Notes: a model not told the origin generated them from the sequence alone. Numbered from the stretch's first letter, positions 17,434 through 28,885 are shown. The stretch: DNA of 33,246 nt from Myxococcales bacterium (GCA_012744445.1 JAAYBZ010000209.1:1-33246); one strand, 5' to 3'. Made by a program: numbers and translations.

Positions 17434-19794
17434 ATGACACGTAAACGCGGTAAAGGCGGAGCCGGGAGCCAAATGGACCTCTCCGCCCTGAGCTTCGACG
17501 ACGCCTCCCTCGCCGAGGAGACGCGCCGCCGGTACCTGAACTACGCCCTCAGCGTCATCACGAGCCGCGCGCTCCCCGACGTGCGCGACGGCCTCAAGCC
17601 GGTCCAGCGCCGCATCCTCTACACGATGTGGAACGAGCTGCGCCTCCGGAGCGACGCCAAGTACCGCAAGAGCGCCGCGATCGTCGGCGACGTGATGGGC
17701 AAGTTCCACCCGCACGGCGACACGGCCATCTACGACGCGCTCGTCCGCATGGCGCAGGACTTCACCATGCGCGCGCCCCTCGTCGACGGCCGCGGCAATT
17801 TCGGCTCGCCCGACGGCGACTCGGCCGCGGCGATGCGGTACACCGAGGCCAAGCTCATGCCCGTGGCCGACGAGCTCCTCAACGAGCTCGGCAAGCGCAC
17901 GGTCGTCTTCCGGCCCAACTACGACGGGACGCGCTTCGAGCCGGTGGTCCTCCCGGCGCGCTTCCCCAACCTCCTCGTCAACGGCTCGCAGGGCATCGCC
18001 GTCGGCATGGCCACCTCGATCCCGCCGCACAACCTCGGCGAGATCGTCCGCGCGGCCATGAAGATGATCGAGGATCCCGAGATCTCGGTCCGCCAGCTCA
18101 TGCGTGGCATCAAGGGCCCCGACTTCCCCACCGGCGGCGAGATCGTCTCCTCGCGCGAGGAGATCGTCCGCGTCTACGAAGAGGGCCAGGGCTCGCTCAA
18201 GCTCCGCGGCACCTGGAAGGTCGAGGAGCAGGGCAAGGGCAACACGCTGCTCGTCATCGACTCGATCCCCTACGCCACCGAGCGCTGCCAGGTCGTCGAG
18301 AAGATCGCCGAGGTCATCATCAAGAAGAAGCTCCCCGTCCTCCTCGACGTGAGGGACGAGAGCACCGACGAGTGCCGGATCGTCTGCGAGATCAAGAAGG
18401 GCACCGATCCGCACCTCGTGATGACCTACCTCTACAAGCACACGCCGCTCCAGACGAGCGTGCAGGTGAACTTCACCTGCCTCGTGCCCACCGAGCACCC
18501 CGAGGTCACCGCGCCCCAGCGCCTCGATCTGCGCGCGATGATCCGGCACTTCCTCGACTTCCGCATGGAGGTCGTCACCAAGCGGCTCGAGTTCGATCTC
18601 GAGAAGCTCGAGGAGCGCATCCACATCCTCGAGGGCTTCGCCAAGGTCTACGACGCGCTCGACGAGACGATCCGCATCATCCGGCGCTCGGAGGACAAGG
18701 CCGACGCGGCCGAGAAGCTCATGAAGCGCTTCGAGCTCGACGAGGAGCAGGTCGACGCCATCCTCGAGCTCAAGCTCTATCGCCTCGCGCGGCTCCAGAT
18801 CCTCCTCATCCAGAAGGAGCTCGACGAGAAGCAGAAGGAGGCCAAGCAGATCCGCAAGCTCCTCGCGAGCGAGGAGGCGCGCTGGAACCTCATCAAGTCC
18901 GAGCTCCACGAGCTCGAGGGCCAGTACGCCACGCCGCGCAGCACGCAGGTCAAGACCGAGCTCGACGAGCCGCAGTACGACGCCGAGGCCTTCATCGTCG
19001 ACGAAGACGCGATGGTCATCCTCACCGAGCACGGCTGGGTGAAGCGTCAGCAGAGCATCCGCGACCTCGAGAAGGTCCGCCTCCGCGAGGGCGACGCGAT
19101 CCTCGCGGTCACGGGCGGCTCCACGCGCCACCCCGTGGCCTTCTTCTCCAACCACGGCTCCTGCTACGTCACCCGCATCGCGGAGATCCCGCCCTCGACG
19201 GGTCACGGCAATCCCATCCAGACGCTCTTCAAGCTGGCCGACGGCGAGCGCATCATCGCCATGCTCAGCTTCGATCCGCGCGTCCTCGAGGTGCCGCCCC
19301 CCGCCGAGGGGAGCGAGCCCGAGCCGCCCTTCGCCGTGGCCGTGACCAAGCTCGGCCAGACGCTGCGCTTCAGCCTGCGCGCGCACCGTGAGCCCTCCAC
19401 CAAGAGCGGCCGTCGCTACGCGCGCCTCGGCGAGGGCGACGAGGTCGTGTTCGTCGGCGAGACGCGCGACGGCGATCACGTCGCCGCCGTGAGCCACAGC
19501 GGCCACGCGCTCATCTGCAACGCCGAGGAGATCAACGTCCTCGGCGGCGCGGGCAAGGGCGTGATGCTCATGAAGCTCGAGAAGGGCGACGCCATCGTGG
19601 GCGCGCGCATCCTCCGCGAGCACAACGACGCGCTCATCTCCTACAACGAGAGCGGCACCGAGTACCGCGTCTCGCTCCGCAAATACGAGGCGCACACCCG
19701 CGGCGGCAAGGGCCACGCGATGTTCCGGCGCGGCCGCATCGAGCGGGCCGATCGCCCCGAGGTCGTCGTCCCCGATCTCACGGCGGAGGGTTGA
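17434..19794 (+). CDS. parC: Type IIA topoisomerase subunit A, ParC/GyrA-like (786 aa)
   Basis: Breaks and rejoins DNA for strand passage; works with the B subunit encoded next. The breakage-reunion domain has [17 protein letters not shown] at 44-60, [12 protein letters not shown] at 92-103 and [10 protein letters not shown] with catalytic Tyr136. At the quinolone-contact positions (GyrA Ser83 and Asp87 in E. coli) it has Thr97 and Asp101. A coiled-coil/dimer gate lies near 385-480, followed by a beta-pinwheel-like C-terminus. That C-terminus holds HTRGGKG, a partial match to the gyrase box QRRGGKG, so gyrase versus topoisomerase IV cannot be settled. The symbol parC is provisional. ATG 17473 (MDLSALSF) has the better ribosome site GGGAG and may be the true start; ATG 17434 adds a basic 13-residue tail. 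Confidence 0.85.
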   Translation: MTRKRGKGGAGSQMDLSALSFDDASLAEETRRRYLNYALSVITSRALPDVRDGLKPVQRRILYTMWNELRLRSDAKYRKSAAIVGDVMGKFHPHGDTAIYDALVRMAQDFTMRAPLVDGRGNFGSPDGDSAAAMRYTEAKLMPVADELLNELGKRTVVFRPNYDGTRFEPVVLPARFPNLLVNGSQGIAVGMATSIPPHNLGEIVRAAMKMIEDPEISVRQLMRGIKGPDFPTGGEIVSSREEIVRVYEEGQGSLKLRGTWKVEEQGKGNTLLVIDSIPYATERCQVVEKIAEVIIKKKLPVLLDVRDESTDECRIVCEIKKGTDPHLVMTYLYKHTPLQTSVQVNFTCLVPTEHPEVTAPQRLDLRAMIRHFLDFRMEVVTKRLEFDLEKLEERIHILEGFAKVYDALDETIRIIRRSEDKADAAEKLMKRFELDEEQVDAILELKLYRLARLQILLIQKELDEKQKEAKQIRKLLASEEARWNLIKSELHELEGQYATPRSTQVKTELDEPQYDAEAFIVDEDAMVILTEHGWVKRQQSIRDLEKVRLREGDAILAVTGGSTRHPVAFFSNHGSCYVTRIAEIPPSTGHGNPIQTLFKLADGERIIAMLSFDPRVLEVPPPAEGSEPEPPFAVAVTKLGQTLRFSLRAHREPSTKSGRRYARLGEGDEVVFVGETRDGDHVAAVSHSGHALICNAEEINVLGGAGKGVMLMKLEKGDAIVGARILREHNDALISYNESGTEYRVSLRKYEAHTRGGKGHAMFRRGRIERADRPEVVVPDLTAEG

Positions 19795-19796
19795 TC

Positions 19797-21704
19797 ATGG
19801 CTTATTCCGCGAAAGACATCGAAGTCCTCGAGGGGCTCGAGCCCGTCCGCAAGCGCCCGGCGATGTACATCGGCGGAACCGACGCGCGCGGCTACCACCA
19901 CCTCCTCTGGGAGATCGTCGACAACTCGGTCGACGAGGCCATCAACGGGCACGCCACCAAGATCCTCGTCTCGCTCGACGAAGACCTCCGCGGCGCCACC
20001 GTCACCGACAACGGCCGCGGCATTCCCGTCGACATCCACCCCAAGTTCAAGAAGAGCGCGCTCGAGCTCATCCTCACCACGCTCCACGCGGGCGGAAAGT
20101 TCGAGGGGAAGGGCTACCAGATCGCGGGTGGCCTCCACGGCGTCGGATCGTCGGTCGTCAACGCCCTCAGCGAGTCGATGACGGCGACGATCCGCCGCGA
20201 CGGCGCCGAGTTCGAGCAGTCCTTCTCGCGCGGCGTCCCCACGAGCAAACTCGAGAAGCTCGGCGAGACGCGAAAGCGCGGGACGCGCATCCACTTCCGC
20301 CCCGACCCGGAGATCTTCGGCAAGCGCGCGCACTTCGATCCGCAGGTCGTGCGCGAGACGCTCGAGGCCAAGAGCTACCTCCACAAAGGCTTGCAGATCA
20401 CCTTCGTCGACCACTCGGCCGGCACCAAGGAGGTCTTCGAGCACCCCAACGGCATCGCCGACTACCTCAAGAAGCTCGTCGCCGAGAAGGGGAAGGGGCG
20501 CGTCCACCCGGAGCCCTTCGTCCACGAGCGCGAGGAGGGGCCGCGCCTCGAGGTCGCGCTCCAGTGGACCGAGGGCACCGAGGAGGTCATCCGCACCTAC
20601 GCCAACGGCATCCCCACGAGCGCCGGCGGCACGCACGAGCAAGGCCTCAAAGCGGCGCTCGGCAAGGCGGTCCGCGCCTACATGGAGGCGCACAAGCTCG
20701 TCCCCAAGGGCGTGAAGATCACGGCCGAGGACATCCGCGAGGGGCTCGTCGCGGTGCTCAGCGTCTTCGTCCCCGAGCCGCAGTTCCAGGGCCAGACCAA
20801 GGATCGCCTCAACAACCCCGAGGTGGCGACGCCCGTCGAGAACGCCATCCGGGCGGCGCTCGAGCACTGGCTCAACCACAACAAATCCTCGGCCGAGGCG
20901 GTGATCGCGCGCGTGATCATCGCGGCCCGCGCCCGCGAGGCGAGCCGCGCCGCGAGCCAGCAGGTGAGCCGCAAGACGGCCGTCAGCCATCGCCTGAACC
21001 TCCCGGGCAAGCTCAACGACTGCTCGAGCACCGATCCGAGCATCTGCGAGCTCTTCCTCGTCGAGGGTGATTCGGCCGGTGGCAACGCCAAGATGGGCCG
21101 CGATCGGCGCTTCCAGGCGATCCTCCCCCTCCGCGGCAAGGTCCTCAACGCCGAGCGCGCGACCGGCGCGCAGGTGATGACCAACCGCGAGCTGCAGGAC
21201 ATCGTGAGCGCCCTCGGCTGCGGCATCGGCAAGGACTTCGACATCTCGAAGCTCCGCTACGGCCGCATCTTCCTCTTGATGGACGCCGACAGCGACGGCC
21301 ATCACATCGCCACGCTGCTCCTCACCTTCTTCTACCGGATGCTCCCGGAGCTGGTGAAGGGCGGGCACGTCTACCTCGCGCAGCCGCCGCTCTACCGCAT
21401 CGACGCGGGCAAGGACACCTACTGGGCCCTCGACGATCGCGAGCGCGACGAGATCCTCGCCAAGCTCCCCAAGAACGTGAAGCCCGAGATCTCGCGCTTC
21501 AAAGGTCTCGGCGAGATGACGGCCGAGGAGCTCTGGAGCACCACGCTCGATCCCCAGCATCGCCGCGCGCTCCGCGTGACCATCGACGGCGAGCTCGAGA
21601 CCGACCGCGTGCTCAACGAGCTCATGGGCCGCGATCCGCAGGCGCGCTACCAATACATCATGGAGCACGCGCCCCGCGCCTCCGCCGACGAGCTCGACGT
21701 CTGA
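19797..21704 (+). CDS. parE: Type IIA topoisomerase subunit B, ParE/GyrB-like (635 aa)
   Basis: The ATPase subunit paired with the preceding gene. The GHKL ATP site is complete: Glu39 and Asn43 in [18 protein letters not shown] at 71-77 and GGLHGVG at 111-117. The TOPRIM metal site is EGDSAGG plus MDADSDGHH. The length fits ParE or the short GyrB type, without the large insertion of proteobacterial Gyr[16 protein letters not shown] is rather GyrB-like, so the ParE name is provisional. The start is ATG 19797 with GGAGGG six bases upstream; TTG 19791 overlaps the previous stop but is too close to the ribosome site. Only two bases separate it from the A-subunit stop, giving equal co-expression of both subunits. 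Confidence 0.85.
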   Translation: MAYSAKDIEVLEGLEPVRKRPAMYIGGTDARGYHHLLWEIVDNSVDEAINGHATKILVSLDEDLRGATVTDNGRGIPVDIHPKFKKSALELILTTLHAGGKFEGKGYQIAGGLHGVGSSVVNALSESMTATIRRDGAEFEQSFSRGVPTSKLEKLGETRKRGTRIHFRPDPEIFGKRAHFDPQVVRETLEAKSYLHKGLQITFVDHSAGTKEVFEHPNGIADYLKKLVAEKGKGRVHPEPFVHEREEGPRLEVALQWTEGTEEVIRTYANGIPTSAGGTHEQGLKAALGKAVRAYMEAHKLVPKGVKITAEDIREGLVAVLSVFVPEPQFQGQTKDRLNNPEVATPVENAIRAALEHWLNHNKSSAEAVIARVIIAARAREASRAASQQVSRKTAVSHRLNLPGKLNDCSSTDPSICELFLVEGDSAGGNAKMGRDRRFQAILPLRGKVLNAERATGAQVMTNRELQDIVSALGCGIGKDFDISKLRYGRIFLLMDADSDGHHIATLLLTFFYRMLPELVKGGHVYLAQPPLYRIDAGKDTYWALDDRERDEILAKLPKNVKPEISRFKGLGEMTAEELWSTTLDPQHRRALRVTIDGELETDRVLNELMGRDPQARYQYIMEHAPRASADELDV

Positions 21705-23354
<1,650 letters not shown>

Positions 23355-23383
23355 GCCCGTCGTCCTCCACGACGAGAACGCGA

Positions 23384-23432
23384 GAGGCCGCCCGCGGGCC
23401 GCCTCCGTCGTCTGGGGCGCCGGCGCCGCCCC
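23384..23432. terminator. Tandem GC-rich hairpins between convergent genes
   Basis: The first stem is GAGGC (23384-23388) with GCCTC (23401-23405) around CCCGCGGG. The second is GGGGC (23414-23418) with GCCCC (23428-23432). They fill the gap between the stops of guaB and the minus-strand gene. No T tract is present on either strand, so the role as terminators is inferred from position. Confidence 0.45.
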
Positions 23433-24431
23433 TCACTCCTTCTCGTCGTCCTCGCCGAGGGCCTTGGCGACGCGCGCGACGTCTGCGATCTGTTCCGCGG
23501 TGAGTTCGAGCCCGACGCGGACCTCTTTGCCCTCGCGCTCGAGCTGGATGGCGGCCAGCGCCGGGGCCACGGGGGTGAGCGAGAGGAAGAAGTTCTTCTT
23601 CATCGCGTCGAGCGTGCGCTCGGCCGCCTCGTGGGCGCGCGCGCTCTCGGCTTCCTCGTCGAAGACGAGGACCGAGCCGAACGAGAGCTCCTCGCGGAGC
23701 GTGAGACCGAGGCCAAACTCGTGGAGGTGCATGAGCGTCGGCGCGAGCTCGTAGGCGTGACGCGGCTCGAGGACGTCGTGCGCGGCGAGGTGCCAGCCCT
23801 TGGGGAGCTCAGCGGCGAGCACGAGGTCGCGGCGCGGGCTCATGCGTCGGTAGAGCTTGGCGAGGTGCGAGTCCTTGTCGAGCCGCGGGATCTCGCCGCG
23901 GACGCGCTTGAGGATGTCGATCACCATCGGCTCCTCGCCGAGGACGATGCCGCGAGATCCCACGAAGGCCACGCGCGCGCGGATCGATTCGTGGCCGAGC
24001 GCGCGGAAGCCTTCGAGCGTCATCTCCTCGAGCTCGAGGCTGGCGTCGCTCTCCATTCGCGTCTTGAAGCAGCGGCTCGCCGCCTCGACGTCGAATCGGC
24101 CGGCGCCCACGAGGGCGATGGTGTTGGTCTCGCCCTCCGGCCGCACGAAGACGAAGAGCTCGTCCACGGCGCGGACGAAGTCGTAACCGCACTCCTCGGC
24201 GAGCTCCTTCACCGCGGCGTCGAGCCCCCGACCCTCCACGAGCTTCTGGAAGACCTCCGAGCGCACCACGCGCTTGACGTCGGCGCGCAGGATGACGCTC
24301 GTGTCCTCGGGCGCGATGAGGATGGGATCGTCGGGGAGGCCTCCTCGTTCGATGAGGAGGAAGTACGCGGAAGCGGCGATGGCCACGGCCAGGAGCACGG
24401 CCGACGCGGTCAGGGCGAGGGTCTTCTTCAC
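23433..24431 (-). CDS. Membrane-anchored hypothetical protein (332 aa)
   Basis: I do not recognise a family. The N-terminus KKTLALTASAVLLAVAIAASAYFLL is one hydrophobic segment with basic flank, a signal anchor that leaves about 300 residues outside the cytoplasm. The rest is rich in charged residues and reads like a two-part alpha/beta protein: SVILRADVKRVV, FVFVRPEGETNTIALVGAG and DLVLAAELPKGW are strands and loops repeated in similar order. It resembles in style the DUF3352-like extracellular proteins of myxobacteria, but this is only an impression. GTG 24431 is placed directly at the anchor; ATG 24488 would add 19 residues and is an alternative. It is divergent from the RNase H gene and convergent with guaB. 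Confidence 0.7.
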   Translation of the reverse strand: MKKTLALTASAVLLAVAIAASAYFLLIERGGLPDDPILIAPEDTSVILRADVKRVVRSEVFQKLVEGRGLDAAVKELAEECGYDFVRAVDELFVFVRPEGETNTIALVGAGRFDVEAASRCFKTRMESDASLELEEMTLEGFRALGHESIRARVAFVGSRGIVLGEEPMVIDILKRVRGEIPRLDKDSHLAKLYRRMSPRRDLVLAAELPKGWHLAAHDVLEPRHAYELAPTLMHLHEFGLGLTLREELSFGSVLVFDEEAESARAHEAAERTLDAMKKNFFLSLTPVAPALAAIQLEREGKEVRVGLELTAEQIADVARVAKALGEDDEKE

Positions 24432-24514
24432 GGGGCGGAGCGTAGGCCGCCGCCCCGAACCGAGTCCAGCGGAAGTGCCCTTTTGCATGGCGCGTGGCCT
24501 GCTATCCCTCGGCG

Positions 24515-25204
24515 ATGCCTTTTCGTCGCGCAAAGCTCCGGGGTCAAGACGTGTGGGCGCGTTGCCTCGAGGACGGGACGCTCCTCGCGGACGGCGGCCG
24601 CGTGGAGATCCGCTACAAGGCCGGTGACGGCAAGGCCTATTTCGCCGCGGCGCGGAACCTCACCGTGACCGACGGTCCCATCCTCTCCGACGCCGAGCTC
24701 GGCGAGGCGAGCCGCGTCGAGAAGAAGAACGGCGAGAAGAAGTCGGAGAAGGTCGACGCCGCCTCGTATCCCGTCGCGCCCGAAGGCGACGAGACGCTCG
24801 TCTATGCCGACGGCGCGTGCCAGGGCAACCCCGGCCCGGCGGGGCTCGGGGTGGTCCTCCTCGACGGCGAAGGGCTCCGCGAGCTCTCCGAGTACCTCGG
24901 CGAGGCCACGAACAACATCGCCGAGCTCACCGCCATCCTCCGCGCCGTCGAGGCGAGCGATCCCAAGCGGCCGCTCCGGCTCTACACCGACTCGAGCTAC
25001 GCCATCGGCGTGCTCCAGAAGGGGTGGAAGGCCAAGGCCAACGTCGATCTCGTCGCCCGCGTGAAGGACGCCATCCGCAAGCACGGCAAGGTCCGCCTCC
25101 ACCACGTCCGAGGCCACGCCGGCGTGCCGCTCAACGAGCGCGCCGACGAGCTCGCCGTCGACGCCGTGAAGCGCCGCGCCTCGTCGGGCTGGCGTCGCCG
25201 TTAG
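24515..25204 (+). CDS. rnhA: RNase HI with a novel-looking N-terminal extension (229 aa)
   Basis: Degrades RNA in RNA-DNA hybrids. The catalytic domain is residues 94-222, with the four carboxylates Asp99 (VYADGAC), Glu137 (NNIAELTAI), Asp159 (LYTDSSY) and Asp211 (NERADELA), plus the His201 loop (VRGHAGVPLN). Residues 1-65 form a small beta-rich module (WARCLEDGTLLADGG) that is not the usual hybrid-binding domain. A charged linker (EKKNGEKKSEK) joins the two. ATG 24515 lacks a ribosome binding site, and a -10-like TATCCC after TGC ends seven bases before it, so the message may be leaderless; GTG 24494 is an alternative. Its stop overlaps the end of the convergent deacetylase gene by four bases. 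Confidence 0.92.
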   Translation: MPFRRAKLRGQDVWARCLEDGTLLADGGRVEIRYKAGDGKAYFAAARNLTVTDGPILSDAELGEASRVEKKNGEKKSEKVDAASYPVAPEGDETLVYADGACQGNPGPAGLGVVLLDGEGLRELSEYLGEATNNIAELTAILRAVEASDPKRPLRLYTDSSYAIGVLQKGWKAKANVDLVARVKDAIRKHGKVRLHHVRGHAGVPLNERADELAVDAVKRRASSGWRRR

Positions 25205-26133
25205 AAGCGCGCGGCGGCTTCGTCGAGGCGGACGAAGCGGTAGCCGTGCGAGCGGAGCTCCTCCACGACCGCGAGGAGCCGCGCGCGCTTGGTCTCGAGG
25301 GAGACGCGGAGATCGGGCTGGTGGGGCCGGAGCCACGCGAGATCGTCGCGCTCGGCGCACGCGAGATCGATGCCGTGCGTCTCGAAGCAGACGTGGGGCC
25401 TCCCGACCATGCCGCGCGCGAGGGAGCGCGCGGCGCGCTCCGAGCCGAGCACGACGAAGGTGCCGATGAAGGGCAGCCGGAGCCCGCGCGTGACGGCCAC
25501 AGGGAGCTCGAGCATTCCGTCGCCGCGGCGGTGATAGCGCGCGCCGACGCGGTAGGGATCGGCCGGCGCCGTCAGCACGCGCGGGTGGTCGAGGATGCTG
25601 CGGCTCTCCCGCCCGCGGAGGCGGATGGCGAGCATCGCCGCGGCCTTCGCCACGTAGTACGCAGGGCAGGGGAAGACGGACGAGTCGTAGGCGTAGCCGC
25701 TCGCCTCGAGCGCCTCGAAGACGACCTCGTCCACGGTGTAGCCGGGCGCGCGGAAGCCGGCGGGGCGGGCGCCCGTCGCGTCCGCCAGGATCCGCGCCGA
25801 GGACTCGATCTCCTCGTGGACGAAGGCGCGATCGCGGCGCGTGAGATCGTAGCGGTGCGTGTGGCTGTGGCTCGCGATCTCGTGGCCGCGCGCGTGCGCG
25901 TCGCGGATGCGCGCGAGGTTCTCGGGGCGCTCGAGGTCGGCGCCGACCACGAAGAAGGTCGCGCGGATCCCCGCCTCGTCGAAGAAGTCGAGGTAGCGGG
26001 GGAGCGCTTCGTCGTAGATGGCGTGCCGCGCGCGCCCCGAAGGCAGGGGGAGGCCGTGGATGGCCGCGTAGCAGGGGATCTCGTCGAGATCGACGCTGAA
26101 GCTCGCGAGTCTTTCGCGCGCGGTCGCGTTCAC
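25201..26133 (-). CDS. NodB-type polysaccharide deacetylase (310 aa)
   Basis: A carbohydrate esterase family 4 fold that removes acetyl groups from N-acetylated sugars in polysaccharide or lipid-linked glycans. Motif 1 is FSVDLDE (Asp15, Asp17); motif 2 is [10 protein letters not shown] with metal ligands His89 and His93; motif 3 is GFRAPGY with Arg128. No signal peptide is seen, so it acts in the cytoplasm. The Asp-rich motif 1 (SVDLDE) puts it nearer the PuuE/PgdA-like and DUF3473-associated cytoplasmic group. GTG 26133 overlaps the stop of the glycosyltransferase gene by GTGA, so the pair is translationally coupled and probably acts on the same glycan. The longer frame to 26934 is a shadow of the glycosyltransferase. 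Confidence 0.88.
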   Translation of the reverse strand: MNATARERLASFSVDLDEIPCYAAIHGLPLPSGRARHAIYDEALPRYLDFFDEAGIRATFFVVGADLERPENLARIRDAHARGHEIASHSHTHRYDLTRRDRAFVHEEIESSARILADATGARPAGFRAPGYTVDEVVFEALEASGYAYDSSVFPCPAYYVAKAAAMLAIRLRGRESRSILDHPRVLTAPADPYRVGARYHRRGDGMLELPVAVTRGLRLPFIGTFVVLGSERAARSLARGMVGRPHVCFETHGIDLACAERDDLAWLRPHQPDLRVSLETKRARLLAVVEELRSHGYRFVRLDEAAARF

Positions 26134-26843
26134 CCCTGGCCCTTGATGCGGATCGCCACGAAGAGCTTCGCCAGGTTGCGGAGCACGTTGGGCACGCGGC
26201 GCGCGAGGCCGATCGTGGGCGGCCGGAGCTCGAGCACGCGCACGGGGATCTCGCGGATGGGCACGCCCGCGCGCTCCGCCCGGATGACGAGCTCGGAGGC
26301 GAAGATGTCCTTGTCGACGAGGCAGGCGTCGACGATGGGCAGGAGCGCCTCGCGATCGAAGGCCTTGAGCCCGTGCGTGTCGGTGCCCTTGAAGCCGAGC
26401 GTGACGCGGAGGAGGCCGTTGAGGACGATCGTGCCCGCGCGGCGCATCAGCGGCCGCTCGTCGCTCGCCCCGGCCATCGCCTTGGAGCCCACGACGAGCG
26501 AGGCCTCGCCCGACTCGAGGATCTGGAGCGCGCGCCGATGGAAGTCGGCGTCGCAGAGGTCGATCTCCTCGCAGATCACGTAGCGCCCGCGCGCGCGGCG
26601 GATGCCCTCCTTGAGCGCGGCGCCGTAGTTGGGCTCGCCGAGGCTGAAGATCGAGACCTCTGGGAAGCGCGCCGCGAGCTCTTCGCCCTTTGCCACGGTC
26701 GCGTCGCTCGAGCCGTTCTCGGCGAGGAGGATCTCGTAGCTCTTGCCGAGCTCGCGCATCTGGTCGACGAGCTCGACGACGGCCGCGTGGAGGATGGCCT
26801 CCTCGTTGTAGACGGGGATGACGACGGAGACGTGGACCGACAT
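26130..26843 (-). CDS. Family 2 glycosyltransferase, DPM1/ArnC-like (237 aa)
   Basis: Transfers a sugar from a nucleotide donor, probably to a polyprenyl phosphate. The GT-A start [13 protein letters not shown] is at residues 6-18. The nucleotide-contact segment is AENGSSDAT near 41, and [10 protein letters not shown] near 92-101 supplies the metal-binding acidic cluster. There is no long transmembrane pair at the C-terminus, unlike ArnC, so this is a soluble or peripheral enzyme. The length fits dolichol-phosphate-mannose-synthase-like proteins. ATG 26843 is chosen because the conserved N-terminus begins there; the longer upstream frame is antisense to the sigma factor. It is coupled to the deacetylase and divergent from the sigma gene. 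Confidence 0.88.
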   Translation of the reverse strand: MSVHVSVVIPVYNEEAILHAAVVELVDQMRELGKSYEILLAENGSSDATVAKGEELAARFPEVSIFSLGEPNYGAALKEGIRRARGRYVICEEIDLCDADFHRRALQILESGEASLVVGSKAMAGASDERPLMRRAGTIVLNGLLRVTLGFKGTDTHGLKAFDREALLPIVDACLVDKDIFASELVIRAERAGVPIREIPVRVLELRPPTIGLARRVPNVLRNLAKLFVAIRIKGQG

Positions 26844-26927
26844 GCGCGAGCCGACTTTTCCCGTTCGGCGCGTGAGGGTCAAGCGGAGGGGCTCCGATGT
26901 CGCACCCGGTCGTGGCAGACTCCCTCC

Positions 26928-27857
26928 ATGGCACCCGCCCACGCCGAGCTCGAAGCTCACCGCGCCCTCCTCACGGGGCTCTGCTACCGCATGCTCGGCT
27001 CGATCGCCGACGCCGACGACGCCGTGCAGGAGACCATGATCCGCGCCTACCGCGGCCTCGCCGGGTTCGACGGACGATCGCAGCTCCGCACGTGGCTCGT
27101 GCGCATCGCGACGAACGTCTGCCTCGACGAGCTCGCCCGGCGGAAGAAGCGGGTCCGCCCGGTGGACGCCTACCCGCCGGGCACCGTCGACGGCGAGCTC
27201 GTCTCCTACGAGCGGGCGCACTGGCTCGAGCCCGTGCCCGACGCGAGCCTCGATCCGGTCGATCGCTCGATCCGGCGGGAGAGCGTGCGGCTCGCCTTCG
27301 TGGCCGCGCTCCAGGCGCTCCCCCCGCGACAGCGCGCCGTCCTCCTCCTCGCCGAGGTGATGGGCTTCTCGGCGGCGGAGGTGGCCGAGACCCTCGAGCT
27401 CTCCGTCCCGGCCGTGAACAGCGCCCTCCAGCGCGCGCGGGCCACGATGCGCGAGGCGTCGGCGCCGCACCGCGACGAGCTCTCGCCCGAAGACGAGGCC
27501 CTCCTCGCGCGCTACGTCGACGCCTTCGAGCGCTTCGACGTGGACGCCCTCGTCGCGACGCTCCGCGACGACGTGAAGTTCTCCATGCCGCCCTACGCGC
27601 TCTGGCTGGAGGGCCCCGAGGCCGTTCGCGGCTGGCTCCACGGCCGGGGAAGCATCTGCCGCGGCTCCCGGCTCGTCCCCGTGAGCGCCAACGGCCAGCC
27701 CGCCTTCGCGCAATACCACGCGGGCGCGCCCGGCGAGCCGCATCACGCCTGGGGCCTCGTCGTGCTCGAGGTGGAGGACGGGCGGCTTTCGAGCTGGACG
27801 ACCTTCCTCGACGTCGAGACCCTCTTCCCGCGCTTCGGCCTCCCGCTCACCCTCTGA
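26928..27857 (+). CDS. ECF sigma factor with C-terminal SnoaL-like domain (309 aa)
   Basis: An RNA polymerase sigma-70 family factor of the ECF type. Region 2 is [18 protein letters not shown] (about residues 19-36) with [16 protein letters not shown] near 54-69. Region 4 is [19 protein letters not shown] and [14 protein letters not shown], near 128-168. After it comes a domain of about 130 residues ([19 protein letters not shown] onward) like a SnoaL/NTF2 fold, as in SigG/SigJ-type and TIGR02960 sigma factors. In that group the fused domain replaces a separate anti-sigma factor. None is adjacent here. No good ribosome binding site precedes ATG 26928; longer upstream frames are antisense to the glycosyltransferase gene. 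A VOC gene follows after 95 bases. Confidence 0.9.
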   Translation: MAPAHAELEAHRALLTGLCYRMLGSIADADDAVQETMIRAYRGLAGFDGRSQLRTWLVRIATNVCLDELARRKKRVRPVDAYPPGTVDGELVSYERAHWLEPVPDASLDPVDRSIRRESVRLAFVAALQALPPRQRAVLLLAEVMGFSAAEVAETLELSVPAVNSALQRARATMREASAPHRDELSPEDEALLARYVDAFERFDVDALVATLRDDVKFSMPPYALWLEGPEAVRGWLHGRGSICRGSRLVPVSANGQPAFAQYHAGAPGEPHHAWGLVVLEVEDGRLSSWTTFLDVETLFPRFGLPLTL

Positions 27858-27952
27858 AGGTTTTTCGGGCCGCCACCGATGAGATCGAGCCCTCGCCGGA
27901 GTCCAATCGTCGAACCGGCGGGATCGCCCGCCCCAGCCCCGAGGAGGACTCG

Positions 27953-28366
27953 ATGTCCAAGCCCCGCATGCTCTTCGTCAACCTGCCCGTGAAGGACCTC
28001 CCGCGATCGGTGGCCTTCTTCCGGGAGCTCGGCTTCCAGTTCGACCCGCGCTTCTCGGACGACAACGCCCACTGCATGGTCCTCGACGAGCGGGCCGCCT
28101 TCGTGATGCTCCTGGCCGAGCCCTTTTTCAAGACCTTCACCGAGCGCGAGATCGCCGACGGCACGCGCGTCTCCGAGGCGCTCCTGGCGATCTCATGCGA
28201 AACCTCGGAGGAGGTGGACGCCCTCTGCGACAAGGCGATCGCCCTCGGCGCCAAGGAGGCGATGCCGCCGAAGGATCACGGCTTCATGCGCTACCGCACC
28301 TTCTACGACCTCGACGGTCACCACTGGGAGGTGATGTGGATGGACCCGAGCGCCGTCCCGAGCTGA
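27953..28366 (+). CDS. VOC (glyoxalase/bleomycin-resistance fold) protein (137 aa)
   Basis: A small protein of the vicinal oxygen chelate superfamily: two beta-alpha-beta-beta-beta modules, [20 protein letters not shown] at residues 8-27 and the C-terminal half ending [15 protein letters not shown], typical of glyoxalase-like and resistance proteins. Metal ligands are unclear: an acidic residue (Glu near 130) and a His (HHW) are present in the last strand. The substrate is unknown. ATG 27953 has AGGAGG six bases upstream, a strong site. It lies 95 bases after the sigma factor gene in the same direction and may be its target or simply a neighbour. Confidence 0.9.
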   Translation: MSKPRMLFVNLPVKDLPRSVAFFRELGFQFDPRFSDDNAHCMVLDERAAFVMLLAEPFFKTFTEREIADGTRVSEALLAISCETSEEVDALCDKAIALGAKEAMPPKDHGFMRYRTFYDLDGHHWEVMWMDPSAVPS

Positions 28367-28375
28367 TCTCGGGGG

Positions 28376-28389
28376 GGCGCCGGGGCGCC
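28376..28389 (+). terminator. GC-rich inverted repeat after the VOC gene
   Basis: GGCGCC-GG-GGCGCC, ten bases after the stop. It can form GGCG/CGCC with a six-base loop. There is no T tract. Terminator role is inferred from position only. Confidence 0.3.
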
Positions 28390-28464
28390 ATCTCGGCCGC
28401 CTCGGACGTTCCCTTTTGCGTCCCCCGGGAGATTCCGTTACGAAAGGGGGCGCCTCGGCCCGAC

Positions 28465-28494
28465 TTGCACCCGGGTTCAATCGCGTGCTAGAAG
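28465..28494 (+). promoter_or_regulatory. Predicted promoter of the 112-aa protein gene
   Basis: TTGCAC (28465-28470), an 18-base spacer, and TAGAAG (28489-28494) preceded by TGC. The start would be near 28501, giving a leader of about 46 bases that contains the repeat GGG-TCCCC-C-GGGG-CCC (28513-28528). Confidence 0.5.
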
Positions 28495-28546
28495 CGCCGA
28501 CCCCAATTCTTCGGGTCCCCCGGGGCCCGCGCATCACGAGAACGCC

Positions 28547-28885
28547 ATGAAGAAGTCCCCGCTCGCCATCGTCAAGGAACGCTTCGGTGAAGACCGCAAG
28601 GCGGCCAAGCAGAAGCTCGTCGCCGCCGTGCGCGAGCTCGCCGGCAAGGACGGGCTCCTCGATCGCTCGCTCGAGAACCTCGAGCAGGTCTCCAACAAGA
28701 AGCTCCTTCGTCTCGAGGCGGTGCTCAAGGCCGTCAAGGAGCAGGGAGGCCGCGCGGCGCTCGTGAGCAAGATCCTCGAGGCCGAGAAGCGCACCAAGGA
28801 CGAGGGCTACAAGAGCCGCCTCGAGCGCTTCCCCACCCCGCGCCTGCTCGACTACTACCGCGCGGCGGTCAAGCGCGCCGGCTGA
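28547..28885 (+). CDS. Small basic conserved-looking protein (112 aa)
   Basis: Not recognised. It is highly charged and helical: the first 30 residues are basic (MKKSPLAIVKERFGEDRKAAKQK). The middle is heptad-like with Leu at regular intervals (SLENLEQVSNKKLLRLEAVL), and it ends with YYRAAVKRAG. There is no membrane segment, Cys or catalytic motif. The composition suits a protein that binds RNA, ribosome or DNA, but this is inference. The gene stands alone, with its own promoter (28465) and a strong terminator, a layout usual for well-expressed genes. ATG 28547 follows GAG six bases upstream. Confidence 0.75.
   Translation: MKKSPLAIVKERFGEDRKAAKQKLVAAVRELAGKDGLLDRSLENLEQVSNKKLLRLEAVLKAVKEQGGRAALVSKILEAEKRTKDEGYKSRLERFPTPRLLDYYRAAVKRAG

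Noticed and set aside
15026-17440. Minus-strand open frame of 804 codons
   Set aside because: Antisense to an SDR, msrB and thiD, all of which carry catalytic motifs. The composition is not protein-like.
17314-19716. Minus-strand open frame of 800 codons
   Set aside because: Antisense shadow of the topoisomerase A-subunit gene.
19791-19796. TTG start for the topoisomerase B subunit
   Set aside because: The ribosome site GGAGGG abuts it without spacing; ATG 19797 has the correct six bases.
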